Positions 8,089 to 16,857 of a stretch of 55,345 nt of DNA are shown one piece after another. The first letter of the stretch is position 1. Every line of letters starts with the position of its first letter. The notes below the pieces were generated by a model, which saw nothing but the letters and a program-made list of their open reading frames with translations, ran no database searches and had not been told where the DNA came from. The position numbers and the translations under genes are program-made. The DNA is from JBHENC01 sp051000345 (GTDB lineage: Bacteria > Acidobacteriota > Blastocatellia > Pyrinomonadales > Pyrinomonadaceae): contig JBPCOJ010000133.1 of NCBI GenBank assembly GCA_051000345.1, positions 1-55,345 of the forward strand, read 5' to 3'.

Positions 8089-9594
8089 TTAATCACACAG
8101 CACCGGATGTGTTAGCTGCTCAAGCTGCTCATTAAGAAGTTGCCATGCGCGCGCGATGTGTTCTTCGGTGGTGCGTATGTTGCCGATGGCGAGGCGCAAT
8201 ACAAACGCATCGTTTAATTTTGTATGCGAAAGAAACGCTTCGCCCGTGGCATTGACGTTGTGCATGATCGCTTCGTTGAATGCGTCTTGGCGAGCGGCGC
8301 GTTGTTGTTCGGTTTCGCCGTTGAGGTCTGGCGTGCGTGCGCGAAAGCAAACAAGGCTGAAGGGAACGGGCGCACAGAGTTCCCAAGCGGGCGCGGCTTC
8401 CTTGACCCATGAAGCGAAGAGGCGCGCGAGGCGGCAGTGTTCGCGTATGCGCGCGGCTAAACCTTCATGCCCAAAATAGCGCATGACCATCCAGAGTTTG
8501 AGCGAGCGAAAACGGCGTCCGAGTTGAATGCCGTAATCCATGCCGTTGCGCACTTCTTCTGGCGCGTCATTCGTGCGCAGATATTCCGGCACAAGCGAAA
8601 ATGCGCGTCGCAAGATGTCCATGCGGCGACAGTAAAGCACGGAAAGATCAATCGGCGTGAAAAGCCATTTGTGCGGATTGGTGACAATGGAATCGGCGCG
8701 CTCGCAGCCCTCTAAAACATATCGCATCTCCGGCACAATCGCCGCCGAGCCGCCGTAAGCCGCATCGACATGCAGCCAGATTTTATGTTCCTCGCAAACG
8801 TCTGCGATTGCCGAGACGGGGTCGATGCTCGTTGTCGAAGTCGTGCCGACGGTGGCGACGACGCAGCACGGAAGCACGCCGTTTTGTTTGTCCGTTTCGA
8901 TGGCGTGCGTGAGCGCTACGGCATCCATGCGAAACTCCGCGTCGGTGGAAATTTTGCAGAGCGCGCGCGTGCCTAGACCAAGGGCGATGAGCGCTTTTTC
9001 GACGGACGAATGAGCTTGTTCGGAAGCATAGACGCGTAGCAGCGGCAACGGTTCGCGCCCGCTCATGCCTTGTTCGCGGATTTGCAGGTCGAGGCTTTCG
9101 CGCGCGGCGGCAATGGCGTGCATCGTCGAAACGGAAGCCGTGTCGTAGATGATGCCGTCGAACGCGGCGGGCAATCCGAGCAGTTGGCGCAGCCATGAGA
9201 GCGCGACTTCTTCGAGTTCGGTGGCGGCGGGCGAGGTGCGCCAGAGCATTTGATTGACGTTAAAGGCCGCCGCTAAAAGTTCGCCGAAGATGCCGGGCGC
9301 GGAAGCGGAAATAGAAAAGTAAGCGAAGAAGGCAGGGTGATTCCAATGCGTCAGCGCGGGCGCGATGAGGCGGTCAACGTCCGCGAGAATCGCCTCCATG
9401 CCTTCGCTTTCGGCGGGAGCGGATTCGGGAAGTTGCGCGCGAAATTCGTTCGGGCGAATCTGCGCGAGCACGGGGCGGCGCTCTATGTTTTCCAGATAAT
9501 CGCTGATCCAATCAATGATTTCGTGGCCGTAGCGACGAAAGTCCGCCGCGTTCATGTCGCCGAGCGGCGGCGCTGCTGAATGTTCAGAATCCAT
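8089..9594 (-). CDS. PLP-dependent aromatic L-amino acid decarboxylase family protein
   Basis: A 501-residue group II decarboxylase, a PLP fold-type I enzyme. Visible landmarks are THWNHPAFFAYF (substrate pocket), WRTSPAATELEE, ASEQAHSSVEKA (His about 194, stacking on PLP), HVDAAYGGSA (Asp 277, ring nitrogen) and NPHKW, whose Lys 309 would form the Schiff base. Length and motifs match tyrosine/tryptophan/phenylalanine decarboxylases, so the product would be an aromatic amine. The exact substrate cannot be read from the sequence. It stands alone, divergent from the PilZ gene. Confidence 0.9.
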   Translation of the reverse strand: MDSEHSAAPPLGDMNAADFRRYGHEIIDWISDYLENIERRPVLAQIRPNEFRAQLPESAPAESEGMEAILADVDRLIAPALTHWNHPAFFAYFSISASAPGIFGELLAAAFNVNQMLWRTSPAATELEEVALSWLRQLLGLPAAFDGIIYDTASVSTMHAIAAARESLDLQIREQGMSGREPLPLLRVYASEQAHSSVEKALIALGLGTRALCKISTDAEFRMDAVALTHAIETDKQNGVLPCCVVATVGTTSTTSIDPVSAIADVCEEHKIWLHVDAAYGGSAAIVPEMRYVLEGCERADSIVTNPHKWLFTPIDLSVLYCRRMDILRRAFSLVPEYLRTNDAPEEVRNGMDYGIQLGRRFRSLKLWMVMRYFGHEGLAARIREHCRLARLFASWVKEAAPAWELCAPVPFSLVCFRARTPDLNGETEQQRAARQDAFNEAIMHNVNATGEAFLSHTKLNDAFVLRLAIGNIRTTEEHIARAWQLLNEQLEQLTHPVLCD

Positions 9595-9887
9595 TTGTGT
9601 ATGTTCTCGTTTTATAATCGTGTGTCGGTAGCGCGCGATAAGAAAGGCGGATGATGCGCGCGTGCGTCGCGGTTCGTCTTAAACCTGTTGTCAGCGAAGA
9701 TGCAAGTATAATTGCGCGGAGCAAAGAGCGTAAAGCGTGCGTGGCGAGCGGGCTGGTTTGATGGAAGAACTTATTCGCGGAGCATCGCGTAAATACTTTT
9801 CCACTAGCGCGCGCGTTTGTGCTACTTTCAGCAAAGACAATGCGAATGGTGGACAGCCTTTTATTTGTTGAAGGAGCGTTCAGGAAG

Positions 9888-10286
9888 ATGTCGGAAGTAG
9901 ATAATGCCATTTACGGAGAAACGTTTGAAGTCCGTTTTTTGTGGGGGCGCAGGCGGCTTTACCCGCGTTATCCGCTGAAGGCTCCTGTGGAATTCACAGT
10001 CGTGCTAGACGAGCCGTCGCAGGCACAACAGGCGCGCGGCGAAGGCAATGATATTAGCTTGGGCGGCGTCGGCGTGACCCTTCCGCAAACGGAAACAAAC
10101 GTTCCGCCGGTTGGCGCGCGGATTCGTTTGCAGTTGGAAGTAGAAGGAACGAGTGAGCCTTTGGTGATCGAAGGCGTCGTCGTTCACTCCGACGCGCAGC
10201 GCAGTTTCGGCATTAGCTTTCAAGGCTTGACCTCGACGCTGCGCAAGCGCTTGAAGGTGCTGTTAGCGAGAAAAGTGGAGCACTGA
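9888..10286 (+). CDS. PilZ-domain protein (probable c-di-GMP effector)
   Basis: A 132-residue protein. After about 20 residues comes a single PilZ domain: the basic entry RRRLYPRYPLKAPVEF, then NDISLGGVGVTLP (matching the D/NxSxxG motif), strands with GARIRLQLEVE, and VIEGVVVHSDAQRSFGISF. The basic stretch plus NDISLGG are the two elements that bind c-di-GMP in canonical PilZ domains. ATG 9888 is preferred because AGGAAG lies just upstream. The window also encodes a GGDEF protein. The target process is unknown. The 293-bp gap upstream (9595-9887) contains a TATAAT at 9707-9712 but no properly spaced -35 box. Confidence 0.85.
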   Translation: MSEVDNAIYGETFEVRFLWGRRRLYPRYPLKAPVEFTVVLDEPSQAQQARGEGNDISLGGVGVTLPQTETNVPPVGARIRLQLEVEGTSEPLVIEGVVVHSDAQRSFGISFQGLTSTLRKRLKVLLARKVEH

Positions 10287-10314
10287 AACGCTTTTTCCGA
10301 TAGGCGATTGAAAC

Positions 10315-10354
10315 AAACGAAAAGGGAAGCCGTGCGGCCTCCCTTTTTTCGTTT
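10315..10354. terminator. Bidirectional rho-independent terminator
   Basis: AAACGAAAAGGGA and TCCCTTTTTTCGTTT pair around a GC-rich core (GCCG/CGGC), with T-runs on both strands. It sits between the convergent PilZ gene and the CsbD/YflT-like gene and should serve both. Confidence 0.85.
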
Positions 10355-10371
10355 GAGTTGCGATTTTCCGT

Positions 10372-11103
10372 TTAGCGGTAAATGTGCTCACCCTTGTAGC
10401 TCTTGAACTCGTTTTCGAGATAAGCGGCGTCTTCATCGCTGCGCGGTTTGACGCCCATCACGATGCCGCCTTCCTTGATGCCCGATTCGTAAGCCTTCGC
10501 GCGGTCTTCGGGAATGCCCGAACCGACGAGCGCGCCGACGAGTCCGCCGGTCAAGCCGCCCGCGCCAGCGCCCGCCAGCGCCGCCGCCAGTGGCCCGGCG
10601 ATGAGAAGGCCGAGACCGGGAAGGGCAACCGTCGTGCCGATGGCCGCGATGCCCGCGAGGACTGCGCCGACGGTTCCGCCGATGGCCGAGCCGACGCCCG
10701 CGCCTTCCATCGCCTTATCGCCGAGTTCCGAGGTGGCTTCGCTGCCCGCCGGATAATATTTGTTGCGCGTTTCATCCGACATCATCACGTTGACGTCGTC
10801 TTTGCCGTAACCACGGCTGCTCATCGTGCTGTACGCTTTTTCAGCGCTTTCTCTGTCTCTGAACATGCCCGTCAACATGCCGCTGCGTCCGCCGACGCTC
10901 GTGCCTCTGACGCCGTCGGATTCGTCCAACACGTTGTTGTTTGCCTGACGAACATTACCCTCCACGTTTTCGCGTTTGCCTTCGCGCTCCAATGATCTAT
11001 CGCCGACCACTGCGCCCGCTGCTTCCTTCGTCGCGCCTTTAACGCGCTCTCCGAAAGCCGATACTTCTTCTGTTACGCTGTCATCTTTTTTATAGTCGCT
11101 CAT
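10372..11103 (-). CDS. CsbD/YflT-like general stress protein
   Basis: A 243-residue protein. Residues about 15-55 (FGERVKGATKEAAGAVVGDR and following) resemble the CsbD stress-protein helix bundle. Residues about 75-115 (GMFRDRESAEKAYSTMSSRGYGKDDVNVMM) resemble the YflT/GSP17M-type stress domain. A long Gly/Ala-rich hydrophobic hairpin (about 135-200, GAGVGSAIGGTVGAVLAG and on) may insert in a membrane. The start ATG has a strong GAGGAG ribosome-binding site. Such proteins rise under osmotic, heat or stationary-phase stress; the mechanism is unknown. The upstream leader contains GAGACG/CGTCTC inverted arms between about 11141 and 11193. Confidence 0.75.
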   Translation of the reverse strand: MSDYKKDDSVTEEVSAFGERVKGATKEAAGAVVGDRSLEREGKRENVEGNVRQANNNVLDESDGVRGTSVGGRSGMLTGMFRDRESAEKAYSTMSSRGYGKDDVNVMMSDETRNKYYPAGSEATSELGDKAMEGAGVGSAIGGTVGAVLAGIAAIGTTVALPGLGLLIAGPLAAALAGAGAGGLTGGLVGALVGSGIPEDRAKAYESGIKEGGIVMGVKPRSDEDAAYLENEFKSYKGEHIYR

Positions 11104-11310
11104 TTTCGGTCTCCTCTTTTCAATGGTTTGTAGAATTGCGAGACGGCGGACGATTCATTACCGCAGCTCGTCGTGTACGATTTCGCGTCTCAAAATAACT
11201 GACGCCGGAGACTAGAGCAAAGAGCGTACCGCAAGAGAAACGGCGCTGTCACGAACCTTATGCGCGCGGCGTCGGCGCGGCTTTATGTAACATCAAAATC
11301 AACAAATGAC

Positions 11311-11338
11311 TCGACACGCGCGGCGAAACGGGTATAAT
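11311..11338 (+). promoter_or_regulatory. Sigma70-like promoter for the APC permease pair
   Basis: TCGACA at 11311-11316, a 16-bp spacer and a perfect TATAAT at 11333-11338. Transcription from here would give a leader of about 295 bases before the permease start at 11641. Confidence 0.6.
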
Positions 11339-11344
11339 GCGCCT

Positions 11345-11640
11345 TCGTTCGCCGGATACAGCCATTAAACGATAGCCTGCGTAATTATTTCAGACGCGCG
11401 AGCCTGTATGTTTATGAAGAAGTACCGTCAGTGAACCGTAAGGCCATCCTGTAGTAAAGACCGTAAAAACAACTTTTCGTCGCGCGCATTTCTTTCCGGC
11501 TACGCTTCGGAATCTTCGTTGTATCCTTAAAACTTTGGAGTGTTCGCAATCAGTCGCAAGCGGCGTTGAGATAAGGTTTCTTAACAGCGAACGAAATCTT
11601 AAACGGACATTTCAAACGATATGGTCGGAGGCGCGAATTG
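11345..11640 (+). other. Long 5' leader of the amino acid permease gene
   Basis: About 295 non-coding bases between the promoter and the first permease. No coding sequence or riboswitch class that I can recognise is present. Short inverted segments exist, for example AAGGTTTC/GAAATCTT around 11571-11600. GGAGG at 11626-11630 serves the start at 11641. The remainder of the 537-bp gap (11104-11310) holds the leader of the divergent stress gene. Confidence 0.35.
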
Positions 11641-13179
11641 ATGGCGGAGAGTGTGGCTGTAGCGGAAGACGAGAAAACGGGTTTCGTGCGCGGTCTGGGG
11701 CTGCTCGATTCGACGATGATCGTCGCCGGTTCGATGATCGGCAGCGGCATCTTTATCGTCTCCGCAGACATTTCCAGACAAGTCGGTTCGCCCGGCTGGT
11801 TGCTCGTCGTTTGGATTATCACAGGACTCTTGACTGTGATGGCGGCGCTTTCCTACGGCGAACTCGCGGCGATGATGCCGAAGGCGGGCGGACAATACGT
11901 TTACCTGCGCGAAAGCTATTCGCCGCTGTGGGGCTTTCTTTACGGCTGGACGCTTTTCCTAGTCATTCAAACGGGAACGATTGCGGCGGTTGCCGTCGGC
12001 TTCGCCAAATATTTGGGCGTGCTGTGGCCGACGGTTTCCGAATCGAACTACATTATCCAGCCCATTCGCCTTTCTTCAGGCTACGCCGTCTCGCTTTCAA
12101 CCGCACAACTAATCGGCCTGCTTCTGATCGCGCTGTTGACATGGATGAACACGCGCGGGCTTGAGCTTGGCAAGCTCGTTCAGAATGTTTTCACGACGGC
12201 GAAGACGGGCGCGCTCCTTGCTTTGATTCTTTTAGGCATTCTGGTTGGCTTGAGAAATCCGTCTGTGATGAGCGCGAACTTCGGCGATTTGTGGACGGTG
12301 CGCGGCTCTTTGCAGGATGTCGGACATGGCCTCACAGCCGCGCTGCCCATCGGATTATTCGTCGGCATTTGTGTCGCGCAGACCAATTCGCTTTTTAGCG
12401 CGGATGCTTGGAACAACATTACTTTCACGGCGGGCGAAGTAAAGAACCCTCGCCGTAACGTGCCGCTCTCGCTCGCGCTCGGAACGTTTTTGGTGATCGG
12501 ATTGTACTTGCTCGCCAACATCGCGTATCTTTCGACGCTGCCGTTTGAAGCAATCAAGACTGTGCCGAATGATCGCGTTGCATCGGCTACGGCAGACGTG
12601 ATTTTTCCCGGCTACGGCGCGCTCGTGATGGCCGTCGCAATTATGGTTTCGACGTTCGGCTGCAACAACGGATTGATCCTCGCCGGAGCGCGCGCCTATT
12701 ATGCGATGGCGCGCGACGGTTTGTTTTTCAAATCATCCGGGCGGCTCAACGACAAACACGTTCCGGCGTGGGGACTCGTTATTCAAGGCATCTGGGCGGC
12801 GCTGCTTGTGCTGCCGCGCACCGTCAACGGAACAGATGCGGCGACGGGCGCAGTCAAATACGGCAGCCTCTACAACGATCTTTTAACTTACGTTATCTCT
12901 GCGGCGCTCATCTTTTACATACTGACGATTGCGGGCATTTTTGTGCTGCGCCGGAAACGTCCAGACATCGAACGCCCGTATAAAGCCTTCGGCTATCCCG
13001 TCATTCCCGCGCTGTACATCGTCTGCGCGAGCATGATTTTGTTTGTGCTCTTTGCTTATCAAACGGCGACGACGTGGCCGGGATTGTTGATTGTGCTGAC
13101 CGGCATTCCCGTCTATTTTCTATGGCGGCAATCCGCGCGGCGACACGGCATCACGCCCGACAATGTTATCGAAGAGTAA
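11641..13179 (+). CDS. APC-superfamily amino acid permease
   Basis: About 512 residues with some 12-13 hydrophobic segments. The first contains the APC unwound-helix motif STMIVAGSMIGSGIFIV, which binds the substrate amino and carboxyl groups, followed by GGLxGELxAMMPKAGGQYVYLRE-like loop sequence (here YGELAAMMPKAGGQYVYL). It most resembles the LAT/APA-type amino acid/polyamine transporters of the inner membrane. The substrate is unknown. It is followed 78 bases later by a second, diverged APC permease, so the two probably form an operon. TTG 11638 directly precedes the ATG chosen here. Confidence 0.9.
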   Translation: MAESVAVAEDEKTGFVRGLGLLDSTMIVAGSMIGSGIFIVSADISRQVGSPGWLLVVWIITGLLTVMAALSYGELAAMMPKAGGQYVYLRESYSPLWGFLYGWTLFLVIQTGTIAAVAVGFAKYLGVLWPTVSESNYIIQPIRLSSGYAVSLSTAQLIGLLLIALLTWMNTRGLELGKLVQNVFTTAKTGALLALILLGILVGLRNPSVMSANFGDLWTVRGSLQDVGHGLTAALPIGLFVGICVAQTNSLFSADAWNNITFTAGEVKNPRRNVPLSLALGTFLVIGLYLLANIAYLSTLPFEAIKTVPNDRVASATADVIFPGYGALVMAVAIMVSTFGCNNGLILAGARAYYAMARDGLFFKSSGRLNDKHVPAWGLVIQGIWAALLVLPRTVNGTDAATGAVKYGSLYNDLLTYVISAALIFYILTIAGIFVLRRKRPDIERPYKAFGYPVIPALYIVCASMILFVLFAYQTATTWPGLLIVLTGIPVYFLWRQSARRHGITPDNVIEE

Positions 13180-13257
13180 ACGAGCGCGCTGAAACTTGCG
13201 CGACGAAAAAACTGATTCTTAACACACTTCGTATTCTTTTCCTTTGAGGAGATTGCA

Positions 13258-14757
13258 ATGGCAAATTTGTTCGTCAAAAAATCAATCGCAGAATTAAAGG
13301 CGGAGGCGGCGAGCACGAGCGAACACGGCTTGAAACGCTCGCTCTCGGCTTTGAACCTGACGACGCTCGGCATCGGCGCAATTATCGGCGCGGGTATCTT
13401 TGTTTTGACAGGCCACGCGGCGGCGGCCAACGCCGGGCCAGCCATTCTGCTGTCGTTTATTTTGGGCGGCATCGTTTGCGCGTTCGCCGGACTCTGTTAT
13501 GCGGAGATGGCCTCGACCGTGCCGATTGCGGGCAGCGCCTACACTTACGCTTACGCGACGATGGGCGAATTCCTCGCGTGGATCATCGGTTGGGATTTGG
13601 TGCTCGAATACGCGCTCGGCGCAACGACCGTTGCCATCGGCTGGTCTGGTTACGTCGTCAGCTTTTTTGAAAAGAACTTGGGCATCCCCTTGCCCGCGCA
13701 GTTGGTCAACGCGCCCTACGCCTTCGACGGAGCGACAGGAACGTGGACAAGCACCGGAGCCTTTCTCAACATTCCGGCAATGCTGATTATCTTGGTTGCG
13801 ACGATTCTTTTGACCATCGGCATCGAGGAATCTGCGAAGGTGAACAATGTCATCGTCTTCATTAAAATCATCATCGTGCTCGCCTTCATCCTCGCGGGCA
13901 TCTCTTACGTCAGCACGCAGAACTGGGTTACGTCCACCAATCCGACGGGCGCATTTATTCCGCCAAAACTCAGCGAAGGTCAATACGGCTGGAGCGGCAT
14001 CCTGCGCGGCGCGGCTGTCGTCTTTTTCGCTTACATAGGCTTCGACGCCGTTTCCACCGCCGCGCAGGAAGCGAAGAATCCGCAGCGCGACATGCCGATA
14101 GGCATTCTCGGCTCGCTCATTATCTGCACGGTTCTTTACGTGCTCGTCGGCTTTGTGTTGACGGGCATCGTGCCTTACGACCAACTGAACGTGCCGGAAC
14201 CGATTGCCGTCGGCGTTGATAAAATCGGCCTGACGTGGCTTTCGCCTATCGTTAAACTCGGCGCGATTGCGGGCTTGAGTTCCGTCATCGTCGTGATGCT
14301 GCTCGGACAAACGCGCGTCTTTTATTCGATGTCGAATGACGGATTGCTGCCACCCATAATATCGAAGATTCACCCGCGTTTTCGCACGCCGTACATTACG
14401 ACGATTATCACGGGCATCGTGGTGATGATCGCCGCAGGGCTTTTGCCGATTGGCCTCGTCGGTGAACTCGTCAGCATCGGGACGCTGTTCGCCTTCGCCA
14501 TTGTTTGCGCGGGCGTGCTTGTGCTGCGCATCAAACAACCGGATGTCGAGCGGCCTTTCAGAACCCCGGCAGTGTGGTTCGTCGCTCCGGCGGGCGTGCT
14601 ATCCGCAGTATTTCTGATGACGGGACTTCCGGGCGATACTTGGAAACGTTTGATTTACTGGATGGCACTCGGCCTCTTGATTTACTTTGTTTACGGTATG
14701 CGCAACAGCCGCATCGGTAAGCGCGAAGCAACGCGCGATTCAGTTGCCGCAGACTAA
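13258..14757 (+). CDS. APC-superfamily amino acid permease, CAT/YfnA-like
   Basis: A 499-residue inner-membrane transporter with about 12 membrane segments. The N-terminus GLKRSLSALNLTTLGIGAIIGAGIFVLTG and the next helix CYAEMASTVPIAGSAYTYAYATMGE are typical of the cationic amino acid transporter (CAT) subgroup, including YfnA-like members. FDAVSTAAQEAKNPQRDMPIGI is the conserved cytoplasmic loop. A GAGGAG sits just ahead of the ATG. It precedes the arginine regulon, which makes a basic amino acid substrate attractive, but the sequence does not prove this. Confidence 0.9.
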   Translation: MANLFVKKSIAELKAEAASTSEHGLKRSLSALNLTTLGIGAIIGAGIFVLTGHAAAANAGPAILLSFILGGIVCAFAGLCYAEMASTVPIAGSAYTYAYATMGEFLAWIIGWDLVLEYALGATTVAIGWSGYVVSFFEKNLGIPLPAQLVNAPYAFDGATGTWTSTGAFLNIPAMLIILVATILLTIGIEESAKVNNVIVFIKIIIVLAFILAGISYVSTQNWVTSTNPTGAFIPPKLSEGQYGWSGILRGAAVVFFAYIGFDAVSTAAQEAKNPQRDMPIGILGSLIICTVLYVLVGFVLTGIVPYDQLNVPEPIAVGVDKIGLTWLSPIVKLGAIAGLSSVIVVMLLGQTRVFYSMSNDGLLPPIISKIHPRFRTPYITTIITGIVVMIAAGLLPIGLVGELVSIGTLFAFAIVCAGVLVLRIKQPDVERPFRTPAVWFVAPAGVLSAVFLMTGLPGDTWKRLIYWMALGLLIYFVYGMRNSRIGKREATRDSVAAD

Positions 14758-14782
14758 AACTGACAAGAGCGCTAACAGGCCG

Positions 14783-14832
14783 AAATAAAAGGAGCGGCGA
14801 TGTGGATTCACGTCGCCGCTCCTTTTATTTTT
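14783..14832. terminator. Bidirectional rho-independent terminator
   Basis: AAATAAAAGGAGCGGCGA pairs perfectly with TCGCCGCTCCTTTTATTT across a 12-base loop, with T-rich flanks on both strands. It separates the convergent CAT-like permease and argH. Confidence 0.92.
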
Positions 14833-14885
14833 CAACTTCCGCCCTGCGCTGTCGCTTCTTTTGACGAAACTCATCAACGTAAACA

Positions 14886-16280
14886 TTAAGCTTCTCGATT
14901 CAATGCTGCGCGCGCCGCACGGATCGCTTCGGCAACACGCTCCGGGCTAGTGCCGCCCGCCTGTGATTTGGTCAAGAGTGTTTGCTCTAAAGACAGCGCC
15001 TCGCGGAAATCTTCTTCGATGTGCGTGGAAAATTCGCGCATTTCTTCTATCGCCAATTCTTGAATTTCCACTCCGCGCTCAACCGCATGAAGCACGATGC
15101 GCCCGACCATTTCATGCGCTTCACGAAACGGCACTCCTTTGCGCGCAAGGTAATCAGCCAACTCCGTTGCGTTCATGTAGCCGCGCGCCGCCGCCTCGCG
15201 TGTTCGGTCTTCGCGCACACGCATGTTGCGTAAAACCGTCGCCGCAACTTCGAGCGATTGGCTGACGGTGTCGGCGGCGTCGAAGACGGCTTCCTTGTCT
15301 TCCTGCATGTCTTTGTTATAAGCGAGCGGCAAGCCTTTGAGCATCGTGAGCAACCCGAGCGTGTTGCCGAAGACGCGCCCTGCTTTGCCGCGCACAAGCT
15401 CCATCGAATCGGGATTTTTCTTTTGCGGCATAAGGCTCGATCCGGTTGCCACCGCGTCGCTTAATTCGAGAAAGCCGAATTCCGTCGTCGCGTAAAGAAT
15501 AATGTCTTCGGCAAGGCGCGAGAGATGCACCATAATCAGGGAACACGCGCTCGAAAATTCGACGCAGAAATCGCGGTCACTCACCGCATCGAGACTATTG
15601 CGCGAAACGCTGTCGAAACCTAACATGCGTGCGACGCTTTCACGATTGATCGGATAAGACGTGCCAGCGAGCGCCGCAGAGCCGAGCGGCATCACGTTCG
15701 TTCGCTTGCGCGCATCACTCAAGCGTTCAGAGTCGCGCGCCAGCATCTCGAAATAAGCGAGACACCAATGCGCCCACAACACGGGTTGCGCGCGTTGCAA
15801 ATGCGTGTAGCCGGGAAGCACCGCGCCCGCGTGCCTTTCCGCCGAATCGAGCAAGGCCGTTTGCAGCGACCTTACTTTTTGCGAAAGCGAATCGATTTCG
15901 TCGCGCAGCCACAAACGAAAATCCGTTGCTACCTGATCGTTGCGGCTTCTGCCCATGTGCAGCCTGCGCCCGTCATCGCCGACGATTTCGACGAGCCGCG
16001 CTTCGACAAAAGAGTGGACATCTTCGGCAGCGATTTCGTCGAAATAGTTTGCGTCCTTCGCCGCGCGCAGAGCAATGGTTTCCAAACCCGCTGTAATGCG
16101 TTCGGCTTCTTTCGCCGAGAGAACGCCGCACGCGCGCAAGCCTTCGCAATGCGCGATGCTCGCACGCACGTCTGCGGCAAACAAACGGCGATCAAAGCCG
16201 AACGAGCGATTGAATTCGACAAACTGCTTGTCCGCCTCGCCTGTGAATCGCCCGCCCCATAAATTTTTCGTCTCGCTCAA
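14886..16280 (-). CDS. argH: Argininosuccinate lyase
   Basis: A 464-residue member of the fumarase/aspartase superfamily. It splits argininosuccinate into arginine and fumarate, the last step of arginine synthesis. Visible landmarks are NLWGGRFTG at the start, the family signature GSSLMPQKKNPDSMELVRGK (catalytic Ser in the flexible loop), GYTHLQRAQP and HMGRSRNDQV. Length is standard, and there is no fused N-acetylglutamate synthase domain as found in some argH(A) genes. It is divergent from argR-argG, with a shared 140-bp control region that carries ATGCA repeats. Confidence 0.97.
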   Translation of the reverse strand: MSETKNLWGGRFTGEADKQFVEFNRSFGFDRRLFAADVRASIAHCEGLRACGVLSAKEAERITAGLETIALRAAKDANYFDEIAAEDVHSFVEARLVEIVGDDGRRLHMGRSRNDQVATDFRLWLRDEIDSLSQKVRSLQTALLDSAERHAGAVLPGYTHLQRAQPVLWAHWCLAYFEMLARDSERLSDARKRTNVMPLGSAALAGTSYPINRESVARMLGFDSVSRNSLDAVSDRDFCVEFSSACSLIMVHLSRLAEDIILYATTEFGFLELSDAVATGSSLMPQKKNPDSMELVRGKAGRVFGNTLGLLTMLKGLPLAYNKDMQEDKEAVFDAADTVSQSLEVAATVLRNMRVREDRTREAAARGYMNATELADYLARKGVPFREAHEMVGRIVLHAVERGVEIQELAIEEMREFSTHIEEDFREALSLEQTLLTKSQAGGTSPERVAEAIRAARAALNREA

Positions 16281-16352
16281 TTCAGTTTCTCCAGATAAAT
16301 TTTCAATACGGCAACTTCCCTGTGCCGGATACTAACTTACTTTCTCACGCGT

Positions 16353-16411
16353 TTGACTTTATGCGTTTAGGAATGTATTTTATGCATCTATGCAAATAAT
16401 ATGCAAATGTT
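16353..16411 (+). promoter_or_regulatory. argR promoter and candidate ArgR operator
   Basis: TTGACT at 16353-16358, a 17-bp spacer and TATTTT at 16376-16381 form a promoter directed at argR. Overlapping and just downstream are three A/T-rich ATGCA-type repeats (near 16382, 16390 and 16401; ATGCAT, ATGCAAAT, ATGCAAAT). AT-rich repeats of this size are what hexameric ArgR recognises, so this probably mediates autoregulation and control of the divergent argH. Confidence 0.55.
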
Positions 16412-16420
16412 TTGCGTAAA

Positions 16421-16846
16421 ATGATGAATAAAGAAATCCGACAGCAGAAAATATTGAGTTTAATAAAGGCCAAGCGCATCGGCACGCAAGAGGATTTGGC
16501 GGGCTGTCTTGAGCGCGCAGGAGTTTGGGCGACGCAGTCGAGCGTCTCGCGCGATTTGCTAGAGCTGGGAATCATCAAGCACAAAGGGCGTTACACTTTG
16601 CCGCAAAATTCAAACGGCGCGGCGGCAAATTCGAGCGGGCTGTTGAGCCTCGACGCGGCGGGCGATTCCTTGATCGTCGCAAAGTGTGAGCCGGGACTCG
16701 CTTCGGCGGTGGCAGTGGGCATCGACCGCGCGAGCTTGCCGGAAATCGTTGGAACTCTGGCGGGCGAAGATACAGTATTCGTCGCCCTCGCCGAACGCAG
16801 GCAGCAGCGCGCAATGATTCAAAAAATTTGGAAACTTTTTGTTTGA
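16421..16846 (+). CDS. argR: Arginine repressor
   Basis: About 141 residues. The N-terminal winged helix (residues about 5-65) contains the ArgR pattern TQSSVSRDLLELGIIKHKGRY. The C-terminal oligomerisation and arginine-binding domain ends with GIDRASLPEIVGTLAGEDTVFVAL, including the GEDT motif that contacts L-arginine. The protein would hexamerise on arginine and repress the surrounding regulon. It starts at ATG 16421 (a second ATG follows at once) and ends 11 bases before argG. Placement at the head of the arg operon supports autoregulation. Confidence 0.93.
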   Translation: MMNKEIRQQKILSLIKAKRIGTQEDLAGCLERAGVWATQSSVSRDLLELGIIKHKGRYTLPQNSNGAAANSSGLLSLDAAGDSLIVAKCEPGLASAVAVGIDRASLPEIVGTLAGEDTVFVALAERRQQRAMIQKIWKLFV

Positions 16847-16857
16847 AGGAAAAAACA

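Noticed and set aside
9688..9712. TTGTCA and TATAAT ahead of the PilZ gene as a promoter
   Set aside because: The spacer is only 13 bases, too short for a sigma70 promoter; the TATAAT alone is not enough.
13294..14538. A 414-codon minus-strand open frame opposite the CAT-like permease
   Set aside because: The sequence is dominated by Asp/Arg/His/Asn, the antisense image of membrane-helix codons, and lies wholly within a clear permease gene.
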